The translations under genes were made by a program, and so were the position numbers. A DNA stretch of 64,000 nt from Lachnospiraceae bacterium (GTDB lineage: Bacteria; Bacillota; Clostridia; Lachnospirales; Lachnospiraceae), in contig JAQVCW010000008.1 of NCBI GenBank assembly GCA_028689585.1, positions 1-64,000 of the forward strand, written 5' to 3'. Below the pieces are notes generated by a model, which saw nothing but the letters and a program-made list of their open reading frames with translations, was not told the origin of the DNA and ran no database searches. Each line of letters begins with the position of its first letter. Position 1 is the first letter of the stretch. Positions 51,506-60,519 of the stretch are shown piece by piece.

Positions 51506-52150
51506 ATGGAGGAGAGAGAAATTTCGAAGGCCGTTGTGAAACGTCTTCCCCTGTATTATCGTTACCTGGGGGATTTGCTGGAGCAGAAGGTGGAGAGGAT
51601 ATCATCAAATGAACTGAGCCATCAGATGAAGGTGACGGCATCCCAGATCAGGCAGGATTTGAACAATTTTGGAGGCTTTGGACAGCAGGGATACGGCTAT
51701 AATGTAAAATATCTTTACAATGAGATTGGTAAAATACTTGGACTTGACAAGACATACAATATGATCATTATCGGTGCGGGGAATCTGGGACAGGCCCTGG
51801 CGAATTATGTGAAATTCGAGAAAAGAGGTTTTCGTATTATTGGAATTTTTGATGTAAATCCAAGGCTGTCCGGAGTGGCAGTGCGGGGAATTCCTATTTT
51901 AATGACGGATACGCTTCCCCAGTTTCTGGAAGAGAATTCCATTCATATCGCTGCGCTGACACTTCCGAAAAATGGCGCGGAAGAGGTGGCTCCGGTTCTG
52001 GTGGAGCACGGGGTGAAGGCCATCTGGAATTTTGCTCATACGGATCTGAATCTGCCGGATCATATTGTGGTGGAAAGTGTACATCTGTCAGAGAGCCTGA
52101 TGCAGTTGTCCTATAACTTAAATTGTGCAAATAAAAACGAAGAAGAGTGA
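51506..52150 (+). CDS. rex: Redox-sensing transcriptional repressor Rex
   Basis: Senses the NADH/NAD ratio and represses fermentation genes. 214 residues: winged helix (RLPLYYRYLGDLLEQKVERI, then SQIRQDLNNFGGFGQQGYGY) and Rossmann domain (IIIGAGNLGQALANY). ATG 51506 follows TTTGGAGGGAAAC. Overlaps the nnrED gene; both relate to NAD(P)H, a sensible pairing. Confidence 0.97.
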   Translation: MEEREISKAVVKRLPLYYRYLGDLLEQKVERISSNELSHQMKVTASQIRQDLNNFGGFGQQGYGYNVKYLYNEIGKILGLDKTYNMIIIGAGNLGQALANYVKFEKRGFRIIGIFDVNPRLSGVAVRGIPILMTDTLPQFLEENSIHIAALTLPKNGAEEVAPVLVEHGVKAIWNFAHTDLNLPDHIVVESVHLSESLMQLSYNLNCANKNEEE

Positions 52151-52155
52151 ATACG

Positions 52156-53691
52156 ATGAAATATGTCTTAAGCAGTGCCCAGATGAAAGCTTGTGATGCC
52201 TATACGATTCAGACAATGATGCTGCCGTCCATGGTTTTGATGGAACGGGCAGCATTAGCTGTAGTACAGGAAATTAAGAAAGAATGCTGGGATCATGGGC
52301 GGATCCTGGTGGTATGCGGAGCCGGAAACAACGGCGGTGACGGATTTGCCATTGCAAGACTCCTGATGCTGGAGGGGTATATTCTGCAGGTCTGGTTTGT
52401 GGGAAATGAAGGCTCCCTGACGGAAGATGCGTCTCTTCAGAAAAAAATATTAGAACAATACGGCGGAAAAATCTGCAGAAATGCTTCCCCTGCGGAATAT
52501 ACTTTAGTGATAGATGCTCTGTTTGGCATTGGACTCTCCAGAGAAGTGACCGGCGGATATGCAGATGTGATCAAAAAGATCAGGGAAAGCGGGGTGCCTG
52601 TGATCGCAGTGGATATGCCCTCCGGCATATCGGCGGATACCGGGCAGGTGAGGGGGACGGCCCTGCCTGCGGATGCTACCGTCACCTTCGCATTTGAAAA
52701 GCTGGGACAGATTTTATATCCGGGCACGGAGTACTGTGGGAAATTGTCTGTGGCCGATATCGGGATTACAGACCATGGCTTGCAGAATTTTCACGGATGG
52801 CCGGAGGGATGTGGCCCTGACATGGAAAAAACAGGTGATGAAAAGATCCTGGAAAATACGGTATTTTCTTACGGATCATCGGACCTGGCACGCCTGCCGG
52901 AGCGAAAGAAAAATGCAAATAAGGGAACCTGCGGCAAAGTGGGATTGATTGGCGGCAGAAAAGATATGGCCGGCGCCCTGATCCTTGCTGCCAGAGCGGC
53001 TTTCCGCAGCGGCTGCGGTCTGGTACGGCTCCTGTCGGATCAGGAGAACCGCTGTATTTTGCAGACGGCGGTTCCGGAAGCTATATTTTCTTCCTGGCAG
53101 GAGGAAGAACGGCTGCAGGAAATGTTCGCATGGGCTGATGTGATCGGCATTGGGCCGGGACTGGGAACGTCAGATGAGGCTGTGATGCTTTTAAAAACGG
53201 TTCTGGAGGAGTGGAACGGTCCCTGTGTGATCGATGCGGATGGATTAAATATTCTGGCAGGGCATATGGACTGGCTGAAGAGTACAAAAGCGCAGGTGCT
53301 GGTGACACCCCATCCGGGTGAAATGGCCCGGCTGCTTGGTTCTTCGGTACCGCAGATACTGGTGAAGCTGCTGGACACCGCCAGACGATTTGCCGGGGAA
53401 TACGGCTGTGTCTGTGTTTTGAAAGATGCCAGGACGACCGTTTCCGATGGCCGGCACCAGTATCTGAACCAGTCCGGCAATGACGGTATGGCAGCAGGCG
53501 GATCAGGAGATGTGCTGACCGGCATTCTTGCCAGTCTGCTTGCCCAGGGAATGGAGCCTTTTGAGGCAGGCTGCCTGGGCGTTTACCTGCATGGATGCGC
53601 AGGGGATGCGGCGAGAGACAGAGTGGGACGAAGGAGTATGCTGGCCGGAGATATCGTTGCAGGGCTGGAAGAGGTACTGCGAAGCCGATAG
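52156..53691 (+). CDS. nnr: Bifunctional NAD(P)H-hydrate epimerase / dehydratase
   Basis: Repairs damaged NAD(P)H hydrates. 511 residues: N-terminal YjeF_N epimerase (VLSSAQMKACDAYTI, CGAGNNGGDGFAIARLL, AVDMPSGISADTGQV) and C-terminal ADP/ATP-dependent dehydratase (IGIGPGLGTSDEAV, VIDADGLNILAG, VTPHPGEMARLLG, GMAAGGSGDVLTGILA). Start at ATG 52156 or at an in-frame GTG 52147 overlapping the rex stop. All key motifs of both halves are intact. Confidence 0.95.
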   Translation: MKYVLSSAQMKACDAYTIQTMMLPSMVLMERAALAVVQEIKKECWDHGRILVVCGAGNNGGDGFAIARLLMLEGYILQVWFVGNEGSLTEDASLQKKILEQYGGKICRNASPAEYTLVIDALFGIGLSREVTGGYADVIKKIRESGVPVIAVDMPSGISADTGQVRGTALPADATVTFAFEKLGQILYPGTEYCGKLSVADIGITDHGLQNFHGWPEGCGPDMEKTGDEKILENTVFSYGSSDLARLPERKKNANKGTCGKVGLIGGRKDMAGALILAARAAFRSGCGLVRLLSDQENRCILQTAVPEAIFSSWQEEERLQEMFAWADVIGIGPGLGTSDEAVMLLKTVLEEWNGPCVIDADGLNILAGHMDWLKSTKAQVLVTPHPGEMARLLGSSVPQILVKLLDTARRFAGEYGCVCVLKDARTTVSDGRHQYLNQSGNDGMAAGGSGDVLTGILASLLAQGMEPFEAGCLGVYLHGCAGDAARDRVGRRSMLAGDIVAGLEEVLRSR

Positions 53692-53699
53692 AAACGGAA

Positions 53700-53743
53700 G
53701 CGTCAGCCCATTTGTCGCAGACAAATTCAGAATGGGCTGATGT
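53700..53743 (+). repeat. Dispersed 44-nt hairpin repeat, copy 2
   Basis: Same orientation as 29179-29222, 37 of 44 identical. Hairpin ATTTGTC-GCA-GACAAAT at 53710-53726, with outer CAGCCC/GGGCTG pairing. Its end merges with a TATAAT at 53743-53748 before alr. Confidence 0.75.
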
Positions 53744-53764
53744 ATAATGACAAAGGGGAACAGA

Positions 53765-54970
53765 ATGAAAAAATACAGCAGAGTATATGCAAAGATCGAC
53801 CTGGATGCGGTGGAGGCGAACTTTCGCAGCATGAGGGCGAATATAAAAGAAGGAACCAGAATGGTGGCTGTGGTCAAGACCGACGCATATGGACATGGTG
53901 CGGTCCAGATAGCCAGGCTGGCAGAAAACTATGATTACATATGGGGATTTGCGGTGGCAGCGGTGGAGGAGGCGGTACTGCTTCGAAGAAGCGGTATCCG
54001 CAAGCCGATTCTGATCCTGGGGTATACCTTTGAAGAGGATTATCCCACCCTGATCAGAGAAAAAATCCGGCCGGCAGTTTTTCAGCTTGAGACGGCCAGA
54101 AAGCTCTCCAGGGCGGCCGAAGAAATCGGAGAGAGCCTGGCGGTTCATCTGGCGCTGGATACGGGAATGACCAGGATCGGTTTTAAGGATAACGAAGCCA
54201 GCGCTGCAGAAATCAAAGAAATTCAGAAGCTTCCGGGGCTGGTCATTGAGGGCATGTTCACTCATTTTGCCAGGGCGGATGAAAAAGAAAAAAAATATGC
54301 AAGAGAGCAGTTGAGACGGTATTGTGAATTTGCAGACAGGCTGGAGCAGGAGGGAGTTCCTATTCCGATGAAGCACTGCTCCAACAGTGCCGGAATCCTG
54401 GAATTGCCGGATGCAAACCTGGATGCGGTGAGAGCAGGCATCACCATATACGGAATTTATCCTTCGGAAGAAATGGACCGGGTTCATTTTAAACTGCAGC
54501 CGGTCATGGAATGGAAGAGCCACATTACATTTATCAAAGAGGTAGAGGCCAATGTACCGGTCAGCTACGGCGGCACTTTTGTCACGGACCGTCCCATGCG
54601 AATCGCCACAATACCGGTGGGCTACGGCGACGGCTATCCGAGAAGCCTGAGCAACAAAGGCTGGGTGCTGATCCATGGAAAAAAAGCCAGAATCCTCGGG
54701 CGCGTCTGCATGGATCAGTTCATGGTGGATGTGACCGGCATAGAGGCGGAAGAACAAGATGAGGTGACACTGATGGGAAGGGATGGGGCACAAGAGCTGT
54801 CAGTGGATACCCTTGGAGCATTGTCCGGCCGCTTTCCCTATGAGTTTGTCTGCGATATCGGGAAAAGAGTGCCCAGAGTGTATATCAGAAATGGAAAAGC
54901 CGTGGAGGCTTCTGACCTTTTACAGCCTGGCGGAAAACCGGCTTGTACGGATGGCTGCGGCGGATGCTGA
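53765..54970 (+). CDS. alr: Alanine racemase
   Basis: PLP enzyme making D-alanine for peptidoglycan. 401 residues, Lys38 in VVKTDAYGHG carries PLP, and the catalytic Tyr is in PVSYGGTFVTDRPM; the GYGDGYPRSLSNKG segment is typical. An unusual Cys-containing tail (GKPACTDGCGGC) ends it. Start at 53765 after AAAGGGGAACAG; the in-frame ATG 53747 lies before the ribosome site. Confidence 0.97.
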   Translation: MKKYSRVYAKIDLDAVEANFRSMRANIKEGTRMVAVVKTDAYGHGAVQIARLAENYDYIWGFAVAAVEEAVLLRRSGIRKPILILGYTFEEDYPTLIREKIRPAVFQLETARKLSRAAEEIGESLAVHLALDTGMTRIGFKDNEASAAEIKEIQKLPGLVIEGMFTHFARADEKEKKYAREQLRRYCEFADRLEQEGVPIPMKHCSNSAGILELPDANLDAVRAGITIYGIYPSEEMDRVHFKLQPVMEWKSHITFIKEVEANVPVSYGGTFVTDRPMRIATIPVGYGDGYPRSLSNKGWVLIHGKKARILGRVCMDQFMVDVTGIEAEEQDEVTLMGRDGAQELSVDTLGALSGRFPYEFVCDIGKRVPRVYIRNGKAVEASDLLQPGGKPACTDGCGGC

Positions 54971-55088
54971 TCAAGACAGAGATATTTTTGAACCGCATTC
55001 AGGAGTAATTCATTGAATACACATGAAAAACATGGAAATACTAAGGGTAACAGAAACGAAAACCTTTGTGTATTGGAGTGTGAAATGT

Positions 55089-55433
55089 GTGAATATTAGA
55101 CGAGGTGATATTTATTATGCGGACCTGCGTCCGGTGATCGGTTCCGAACAGGGAGGAATCCGTCCGGTCCTGATTATCCAGAATGATATTGGAAACCGGC
55201 ACAGCCCGACGGTGATCTGCGCTGCCATTACTTCCAAGATGAAAGCCAAGCTGCCTACGCATGTGGAAATTGAATCCGGCCGTTATGAGATTGTAAAAGA
55301 CTCGGTTATTTTGCTGGAGCAGCTCCGCACTATTGATAAACGCCGCTTAAAGGACCGGGTGTGCCATCTGGATTCAGATGCGCTAAAGCAGGTGGACCGG
55401 GCACTGCAGATCAGTCTGGAGCTGCTTACATAG
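55089..55433 (+). CDS. MazF/NdoA-type endoribonuclease toxin without adjacent antitoxin
   Basis: 114 residues of the PemK/MazF fold ([58 protein letters not shown]), a sequence-specific mRNA nuclease family. Start chosen at GTG 55089, 10 nt after GGAG; an upstream in-frame ATG 55023 lacks a ribosome site. In Bacillus the order is alr-ndoAI-ndoA, but here only 118 nt separate alr and mazF and no antitoxin frame is visible. Confidence 0.92.
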   Translation: MNIRRGDIYYADLRPVIGSEQGGIRPVLIIQNDIGNRHSPTVICAAITSKMKAKLPTHVEIESGRYEIVKDSVILLEQLRTIDKRRLKDRVCHLDSDALKQVDRALQISLELLT

Positions 55434-55500
55434 CTGCCGGCCGGGGGAAGCTCTGCGCGGCCTGCAGACATCCCATATGCTGCCTGTAATTGGAGATTGG

Positions 55501-55518
55501 ATTCGTCACTTGACGAAT
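55501..55518. promoter_or_regulatory. Operator-like palindrome over the -35 of the CNNM gene
   Basis: ATTCGTCA-CT-TGACGAAT, perfect 8-bp arms with a 2-nt centre, overlapping the -35 TTGACG. Confidence 0.55.
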
Positions 55519-55538
55519 GAAACAGAAAATGATATATT
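55510..55538 (+). promoter_or_regulatory. Promoter of the CNNM/CorC gene
   Basis: TTGACG at 55510-55515, TATATT at 55533-55538, 17-nt spacer. Confidence 0.75.
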
Positions 55539-55592
55539 TTTATGAGATATGTCATAAAATCACGTTTTTTAGAAGAAGGAGTTTAGAAATAC

Positions 55593-56930
55593 ATGGACAG
55601 CAGTGTGAGTCCGCTAATGGGTTCCGTTATATTTGTTATATTGTTATTGCTTGATTTTATTCTTACCGGTTTCTCTTCTGCGGTGCAGTCGATTTCAGAG
55701 AGCGCCATGGATCAGCAGGGTAAGGATGGGGATACAAAATCAGAAAATATACTGGATTTGAAAAACAGTCCTAAAAAACTGATTTATGCATGCTGGTTTT
55801 ACCATATTGTCACATCGGCTGCAGGCACCTGGCTTTTGCTGATTTCAGTTCATTGGCCTGGCTGGTCTGTGCTTTTGATTGCTGTTGTGCTGATTTATCT
55901 GTTTGGAAAGGCAGTTCCCAGCATGATTGGCAAAAAGTATGCGGAAGGCTGGTGCGGGACGCTGTTTTCCTTTGTGTCTCTGCTGATTACGGTTTCTTAT
56001 CCATTTACATATGTACTTGCTTTGATATCCCATCTGATTGTCCGCATGTTCGGTGTGGATCCTCACGAACTGGAGGATGAAGTGACAGAGGATGAGATTA
56101 TTTCCATGGTAAATGAAGGCCATGAACAGGGTGTGCTGGATGAGCATGAGGCTGAGATGATACAGAATATTTTTGAGATGGATGACAAGGAAGCACAGGA
56201 CATCATGACTCATCGCAAAAACATTTCCGGTATCAGCGGCAGCGTCAACTTATCCGAGGCTATTTCGCTGATGGTGGAGGAGACCAATTCCCGCTTCCCG
56301 GTATACGAAGGCGACATTGATAATATAATCGGTGTGCTTCATTTTAAGGATGCCATGATATTCCACAATCAGAAGCAGTATGATGAATGGCTGATCAAAG
56401 ACATCCCAAATCTTCTGCGTCCGATCAAATTTATTCCGGAGACCAGAAGCATCAATCTTCTGTTTCGAAGTATGCAGGCACAGAAGCTTCAGATGGTGAT
56501 CGTAGTGGATGAGTACGGTGAAACGGCCGGTCTGGTCACTATGGAGGATATCCTGGAAGAAATCGTTGGAAATATTCTGGACGAATATGATGAGGACGAA
56601 CGCTTTATTTTAAAAGAAGAGGACGGTTCCTACCGCATGGATGGCATGACGCCTCTGGAGGATGTGGAGGAGACGCTTGATATCACTTTTGAAGAAGAGG
56701 ATTATGAGACGCTGAATGGATATCTGATCTTCCGCATGGACCGCATTCCGGAAGAGGATGAGCATTCCGTTATTGAAGAAAAAGGTTATTCCTTCCAGAT
56801 TTTGGAAGTTGATAATAAAACAATAAAATGGGTTAAAGTAACCAGACTTCCGGAAACGGAAGTGAAGGATAAACAGGAGTCTGAGCAAAAAGCAGACCAG
56901 GAAAAAGAAGAAACTGTACAAAAGGAGTAG
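55593..56930 (+). CDS. CNNM/CorC (HlyC) family transporter with CBS pair
   Basis: 445 residues: DUF21 membrane domain with about four helices (1-150), a CBS pair (about 205-325; HRKNISGISGSVNLSEAISL, RFPVYEGDIDNIIGVLHFKD, MVIVVDEYGETAGLVTMEDI) and a CorC_HlyC domain, then a Lys/Glu tail. The family moves or senses Mg2+/Co2+. ATG follows GAAGAAGGAG. It has its own promoter; yebC follows by 6 nt. Confidence 0.93.
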   Translation: MDSSVSPLMGSVIFVILLLLDFILTGFSSAVQSISESAMDQQGKDGDTKSENILDLKNSPKKLIYACWFYHIVTSAAGTWLLLISVHWPGWSVLLIAVVLIYLFGKAVPSMIGKKYAEGWCGTLFSFVSLLITVSYPFTYVLALISHLIVRMFGVDPHELEDEVTEDEIISMVNEGHEQGVLDEHEAEMIQNIFEMDDKEAQDIMTHRKNISGISGSVNLSEAISLMVEETNSRFPVYEGDIDNIIGVLHFKDAMIFHNQKQYDEWLIKDIPNLLRPIKFIPETRSINLLFRSMQAQKLQMVIVVDEYGETAGLVTMEDILEEIVGNILDEYDEDERFILKEEDGSYRMDGMTPLEDVEETLDITFEEEDYETLNGYLIFRMDRIPEEDEHSVIEEKGYSFQILEVDNKTIKWVKVTRLPETEVKDKQESEQKADQEKEETVQKE

Positions 56931-56936
56931 AAGATT

Positions 56937-57665
56937 ATGTCAGGACATTCAAAATTTGCTAATATCAAGCATAAAAAAGAAAGAAACGATGCGGCGAAAG
57001 GAAAAGTTTTTACGATCATTGGCCGTGAAATTGCGATAGCAGTAAAAGAAGGCGGAGCAGATCCTGCAAACAACAGTAAGCTTCGAGACGTGGTAGCAAA
57101 AGCGAAGGCGAACAATATGCCCAACGATACCATTGACCGGGGCATCAAAAAAGCAGCCGGTGATATCAATTCGGTCAATTATGAATACGTCACCTACGAA
57201 GGCTATGGTCCCAGCGGAATCGCCATTATCGTAGAAGCTCTGACCGACAATAAAAACCGTACTGCAGCGAATGTAAGAAGTGCTTTCACCAAGGGCAGCG
57301 GAAGCATCGGCACTCCGGGATGTGTATCTTACAGCTTTGATAAAAAGGGACAGATTATTATCGACAAAGAAGAATGCGAGATGGATGCAGATGATCTGAT
57401 GATGCTCGCTCTGGATGCGGGAGCAGAGGATTTTTCGGAAGAAGAGGACAGCTTTGAGATCATTACGGATCCGGATGACTTCAGCACGATCCGCCAGGCA
57501 CTGGAAGATCAGAAGATTCCCATGGCATCCGCAGATATAACCATGATACCCCAGAATTATGTGGAACTGACGGATGAAGATGCTTTGAAACAGCTCAACC
57601 GTACACTTGATCTCTTAGATGAAGATGATGATGTACAGGCTGTTTACACGAACCTGGACGAATAA
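56937..57665 (+). CDS. yebC: YebC/PmpR family regulator
   Basis: 242 residues, MSGHSKFANIKHKKERNDAAKG start is diagnostic (first 20 shown in part: MSGHSKFANIKHKKERND). Members bind DNA as regulators or, in the YebC2 branch, the ribosome to relieve proline stalling; which applies here is not seen. GGAGTAGAAGATT precedes the ATG. Cytoplasmic. Confidence 0.94.
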   Translation: MSGHSKFANIKHKKERNDAAKGKVFTIIGREIAIAVKEGGADPANNSKLRDVVAKAKANNMPNDTIDRGIKKAAGDINSVNYEYVTYEGYGPSGIAIIVEALTDNKNRTAANVRSAFTKGSGSIGTPGCVSYSFDKKGQIIIDKEECEMDADDLMMLALDAGAEDFSEEEDSFEIITDPDDFSTIRQALEDQKIPMASADITMIPQNYVELTDEDALKQLNRTLDLLDEDDDVQAVYTNLDE

Positions 57666-57704
57666 AGAATACAGAATCTGTCTAAGGCACAGAATGGAGG
57701 AACC

Positions 57705-58475
57705 ATGAATAATTATCTTGTGGGATTGGAAGGCATGAAAGTGATGCTGACTGACATCGAGAGACCAATGGAAACATTCAAGAAAAAATTTTACACCGAT
57801 AGTTTCAGATGCGTGTATGAAAAAAATGTTCCGGTCATGGATGCGATTGAAAATGTATATTCAACCGTGATTGATAAAGATACATTTCTGGATAATATGG
57901 CAAAGGCGCTGGTGGATTCCGCAGTCAGTAAAAGTGAGGAATGCAAAAAGAAAAGCCAGAAAGAAGCCCTGATGATGGATATGAACATGGCGATGGCTAT
58001 TTATGTGCTTCCGTCCCTGCTGGAGTATAAAGGAACTTCATCCCAGCCTCTGGTGGACCGGATTCTGGTCTGTTGGAAAGAAACTTTTCCAAAGACGAAT
58101 CTGCAGGCTGCTGATTATGAATACATTGAAAAAGGATTTCATAAAAAATTCTGTTATATTACAACGGCAGTATGCGAGACCTTCCATAAGCCGGACGACT
58201 GCTATGAACTGACGCTGCTTCGTGATTACAGAGACCACTATCTGATGAGCCTGCCCGAAGGAGAAGCCATCATCAGGCAGTATTACGATGTGGCTCCTAC
58301 CATCGTAAAGCACATCAATCATAGAAAAGATTCGGCTGCAATTTATGAGTCCATTTGGGACACCTATCTTTCCCCCTGCATTCATATGATTGAAGAGGGA
58401 GAAAATAATTCCTGCAAAGAGCTTTATATTGAGATGGTTCAGAATCTTCAGGAGGAATATTTCTATCTGCAGTAA
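57705..58475 (+). CDS. CFI-box-CTERM domain protein
   Basis: 256 residues, helical, soluble. The second half has CYITTAVCETFHKPDDCYEL then LLRDYRDHYL, matching the 'CFI-box' of unknown-function proteins, with three Cys (two in CETF..DDC spacing). The N-terminal half is poorly conserved-looking, with an EECKKKS segment. AATGGAGGAACC precedes the ATG. Role unknown; Cys/His spacing could bind metal. Confidence 0.75.
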   Translation: MNNYLVGLEGMKVMLTDIERPMETFKKKFYTDSFRCVYEKNVPVMDAIENVYSTVIDKDTFLDNMAKALVDSAVSKSEECKKKSQKEALMMDMNMAMAIYVLPSLLEYKGTSSQPLVDRILVCWKETFPKTNLQAADYEYIEKGFHKKFCYITTAVCETFHKPDDCYELTLLRDYRDHYLMSLPEGEAIIRQYYDVAPTIVKHINHRKDSAAIYESIWDTYLSPCIHMIEEGENNSCKELYIEMVQNLQEEYFYLQ

Positions 58476-58580
58476 GGTCAGCTATTCCTTTTGAAAAAGC
58501 CTCCGCTGCAAAAAAAATACCGGATATCTGTATTTGACCTGAGTTTTCAAATGCAGACGGATCATTCTGAATAATTAAAC

Positions 58581-58629
58581 GAATCCCGGAGAAACTATCC
58601 ATTATGGAAAATTTCTTTCGGGATTTTTA
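58581..58629 (+). terminator. Probable terminator before tepA
   Basis: AATCCCGGAGAAA and TTTCTTTCGGGATT pair with a small bulge around a 17-nt loop, then TTTT. Confidence 0.6.
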
Positions 58630-58664
58630 ACCTTATCAAGTGAATGATCAGGAGGCAACCAGGC

Positions 58665-59330
58665 ATGGCAGACGATAAAAAAGAACAGAGTCAGGAAAAA
58701 AGAGAAAATCTGAAGGAATTCGGGCAGATTACCTTCAGCAGGAACATTCATCTGCTCAGCGTAATCGGGGAAATTGAAGGGCATGAATGTCTGCCTGCCA
58801 ATTCCAAGACTACAAAATATGAACATGTACTGCCCCAGTTGGCAGCGATAGAGGAAAACAAGGACATCAAAGGACTTCTGGTCTTGCTCAATACCGTGGG
58901 CGGTGATGTGGAGGCCGGTCTGGCTATTGCGGAGATGATCGCCAGCATCAGCAAGCCGAAAGTATCCCTGGTCCTGGGCGGCAGCCATTCCATTGGGATT
59001 CCCATAGCCGTGGCTTCAGACTACTCCTTCATCGTAAAGACCGGAACCATGGTGATTCACCCGGTGAGAATGAGCGGCACTGTCATCGGCGCTCCGCAGA
59101 CCTATGATTATTTTCAGCAGATGCAGGACCGGATTCTGAGCTTCATCTCGGAACACAGCCACACCTCTATGGAACGGCTGGAGGAACTGATGCTGGACAC
59201 CGGAATGCTGACCAAAGACCTGGGCACCATACTGGTAGGGGAAGCCGCCGTAAAAGAGGGGCTCATTGATGAGGTGGGCGGAATCAGCCAGGCGGTGGGA
59301 AAACTGTATCAGATGCTGGGCGAAATTTAA
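58665..59330 (+). CDS. ClpP-class serine protease TepA/YmfB-like
   Basis: 221 residues. Ser109 in GGSHSIGIP and His132 in MVIHPVRMSG are the likely catalytic residues, with the ClpP fold signature LLNTVGGDVEAGLAIAEMI. Bacillus TepA/YmfB belongs to this group and was linked to protein translocation or sporulation. ATG 58665 follows AGGAGGCAACCAGGC. No membrane anchor, so cytosolic. A ClpX-type partner is not nearby. Confidence 0.9.
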   Translation: MADDKKEQSQEKRENLKEFGQITFSRNIHLLSVIGEIEGHECLPANSKTTKYEHVLPQLAAIEENKDIKGLLVLLNTVGGDVEAGLAIAEMIASISKPKVSLVLGGSHSIGIPIAVASDYSFIVKTGTMVIHPVRMSGTVIGAPQTYDYFQQMQDRILSFISEHSHTSMERLEELMLDTGMLTKDLGTILVGEAAVKEGLIDEVGGISQAVGKLYQMLGEI

Positions 59331-59344
59331 ATGGCAGGAAGGAC

Positions 59345-59416
59345 GTCACCGTGGGAACGGGAATATCTTACGCAAATGCGTGCAGCGTTCCGGTAAGCTG
59401 TCTGCGGTGACCGTTC
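59345..59416 (+). terminator. Nested hairpin after tepA
   Basis: GTCACCG (59345-59351) with CGGTGAC (59405-59411), GGAACG (59354-59359) with CGTTCC (59386-59391), and ACGCA (59370) with TGCGT (59377) nest into one long hairpin. T-rich sequence (TCTGATTTTTG) follows a few nt later. Confidence 0.5.
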
Positions 59417-59470
59417 TCTGATTTTTGCTGAATTGAAATGGAAATTTTTAGTGTACATAAAATCAGATTG

Positions 59471-59479
59471 TGATATAAT
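59471..59479 (+). promoter_or_regulatory. Extended -10 promoter of uppP
   Basis: TGATATAAT: TATAAT at 59474-59479 with TGn, about 100 nt before the gene. Confidence 0.6.
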
Positions 59480-59578
59480 AAAAAAGTATGCGGATTTCAA
59501 GAATTCGCTTCTACTAATTTACAGGTTTTGAAAATATAATAAGGTACAGGATATGATTTATTCGGTGAGGAGGACTTT

Positions 59579-60454
59579 ATGTCAGTATTAGAATCTATTT
59601 TTCTTGGAATTGTGCAGGGCTTGACAGAGTTTTTACCGGTCAGCAGTTCGGGGCATCTTGCGATACTCCAGAATTTCTTCAAGATTGATACGGGAAGCAG
59701 TTTACTGTTCGATATTTTATTACATATGGGAACACTTCTGGTGGTTTTTGTGGTTTACTGGAAGGATATCTGGAAACTGATTGTGGAAGCGCTTCAGATG
59801 GTGGGTGATATTTTTGCCAATATCGGTATTTCTTTACGCAAAGGAAAACCGGATGAGAAGAAAGCATATCGCAAGATCGTGAAGACAAATTATCGTAAAT
59901 TTGTGGTATTGCTGATCGTGTCTACGATTCCTACAGGGATTATGGGTTTCCTGGGAGCGAAGCTGATTACTGATGCCAGCAATACACTTCTGATCCCCGG
60001 TATCTGTCTGCTGATTACAGGCGTGCTGCTTCTGATCTCGGATCAGGCGAAGAACTGTACAAAGATTCCGAAGGATGTAACCTATAAAGAGGGCGTTGCC
60101 ATCGGTGTTGCCCAGGGATTTGCCACACTTCCGGGACTGTCCAGGTCCGGTACCACGATTACAGCCTGCCTGCTGTGCGGCTTTGATCGTAAATTTGCAG
60201 TGAAGTATTCTTTCATCCTTTCCATTCCGGCGATTTTGGGAGCAGCGCTTCTGGAGATCAAGGATCTTGGGGAGGAAGTGATCACGGGAAGTATGGTCGG
60301 AACCTACGCTGCCGGCATGGTGGCTGCAGCGATCGTAGGTTATATCTGCATCAAGACCATGCTGGTAATTGTTAAAAACAAGAAATTTAAATATTTTGCA
60401 TTTTACTGCTTTGCAATCGGTATTATCTCCATCGTTGGCAATTTTGTTCTGTAA
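59579..60454 (+). CDS. uppP: Undecaprenyl-diphosphatase
   Basis: Membrane enzyme recycling the C55 lipid carrier of cell-wall synthesis; also gives bacitracin resistance. 291 residues, eight helices. Motifs LTEFLPVSSSGHLAI (active-site SSSGH) and LPGLSRSGTT. ATG 59579 follows GGTGAGGAGGACTTT. Monocistronic with its own promoter. Confidence 0.96.
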   Translation: MSVLESIFLGIVQGLTEFLPVSSSGHLAILQNFFKIDTGSSLLFDILLHMGTLLVVFVVYWKDIWKLIVEALQMVGDIFANIGISLRKGKPDEKKAYRKIVKTNYRKFVVLLIVSTIPTGIMGFLGAKLITDASNTLLIPGICLLITGVLLLISDQAKNCTKIPKDVTYKEGVAIGVAQGFATLPGLSRSGTTITACLLCGFDRKFAVKYSFILSIPAILGAALLEIKDLGEEVITGSMVGTYAAGMVAAAIVGYICIKTMLVIVKNKKFKYFAFYCFAIGIISIVGNFVL

Positions 60455-60519
60455 GAAGGGGGTTACCGACAGGGGGAGCGGTTCTGTGTATCGATAAGAA
60501 AATAGACAGGGGAAAAAGA

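Noticed and set aside
53081-54793. 570-codon minus-strand frame over nnr and alr
   Set aside because: Spans two intact plus-strand genes and their intergenic repeat; no family features.
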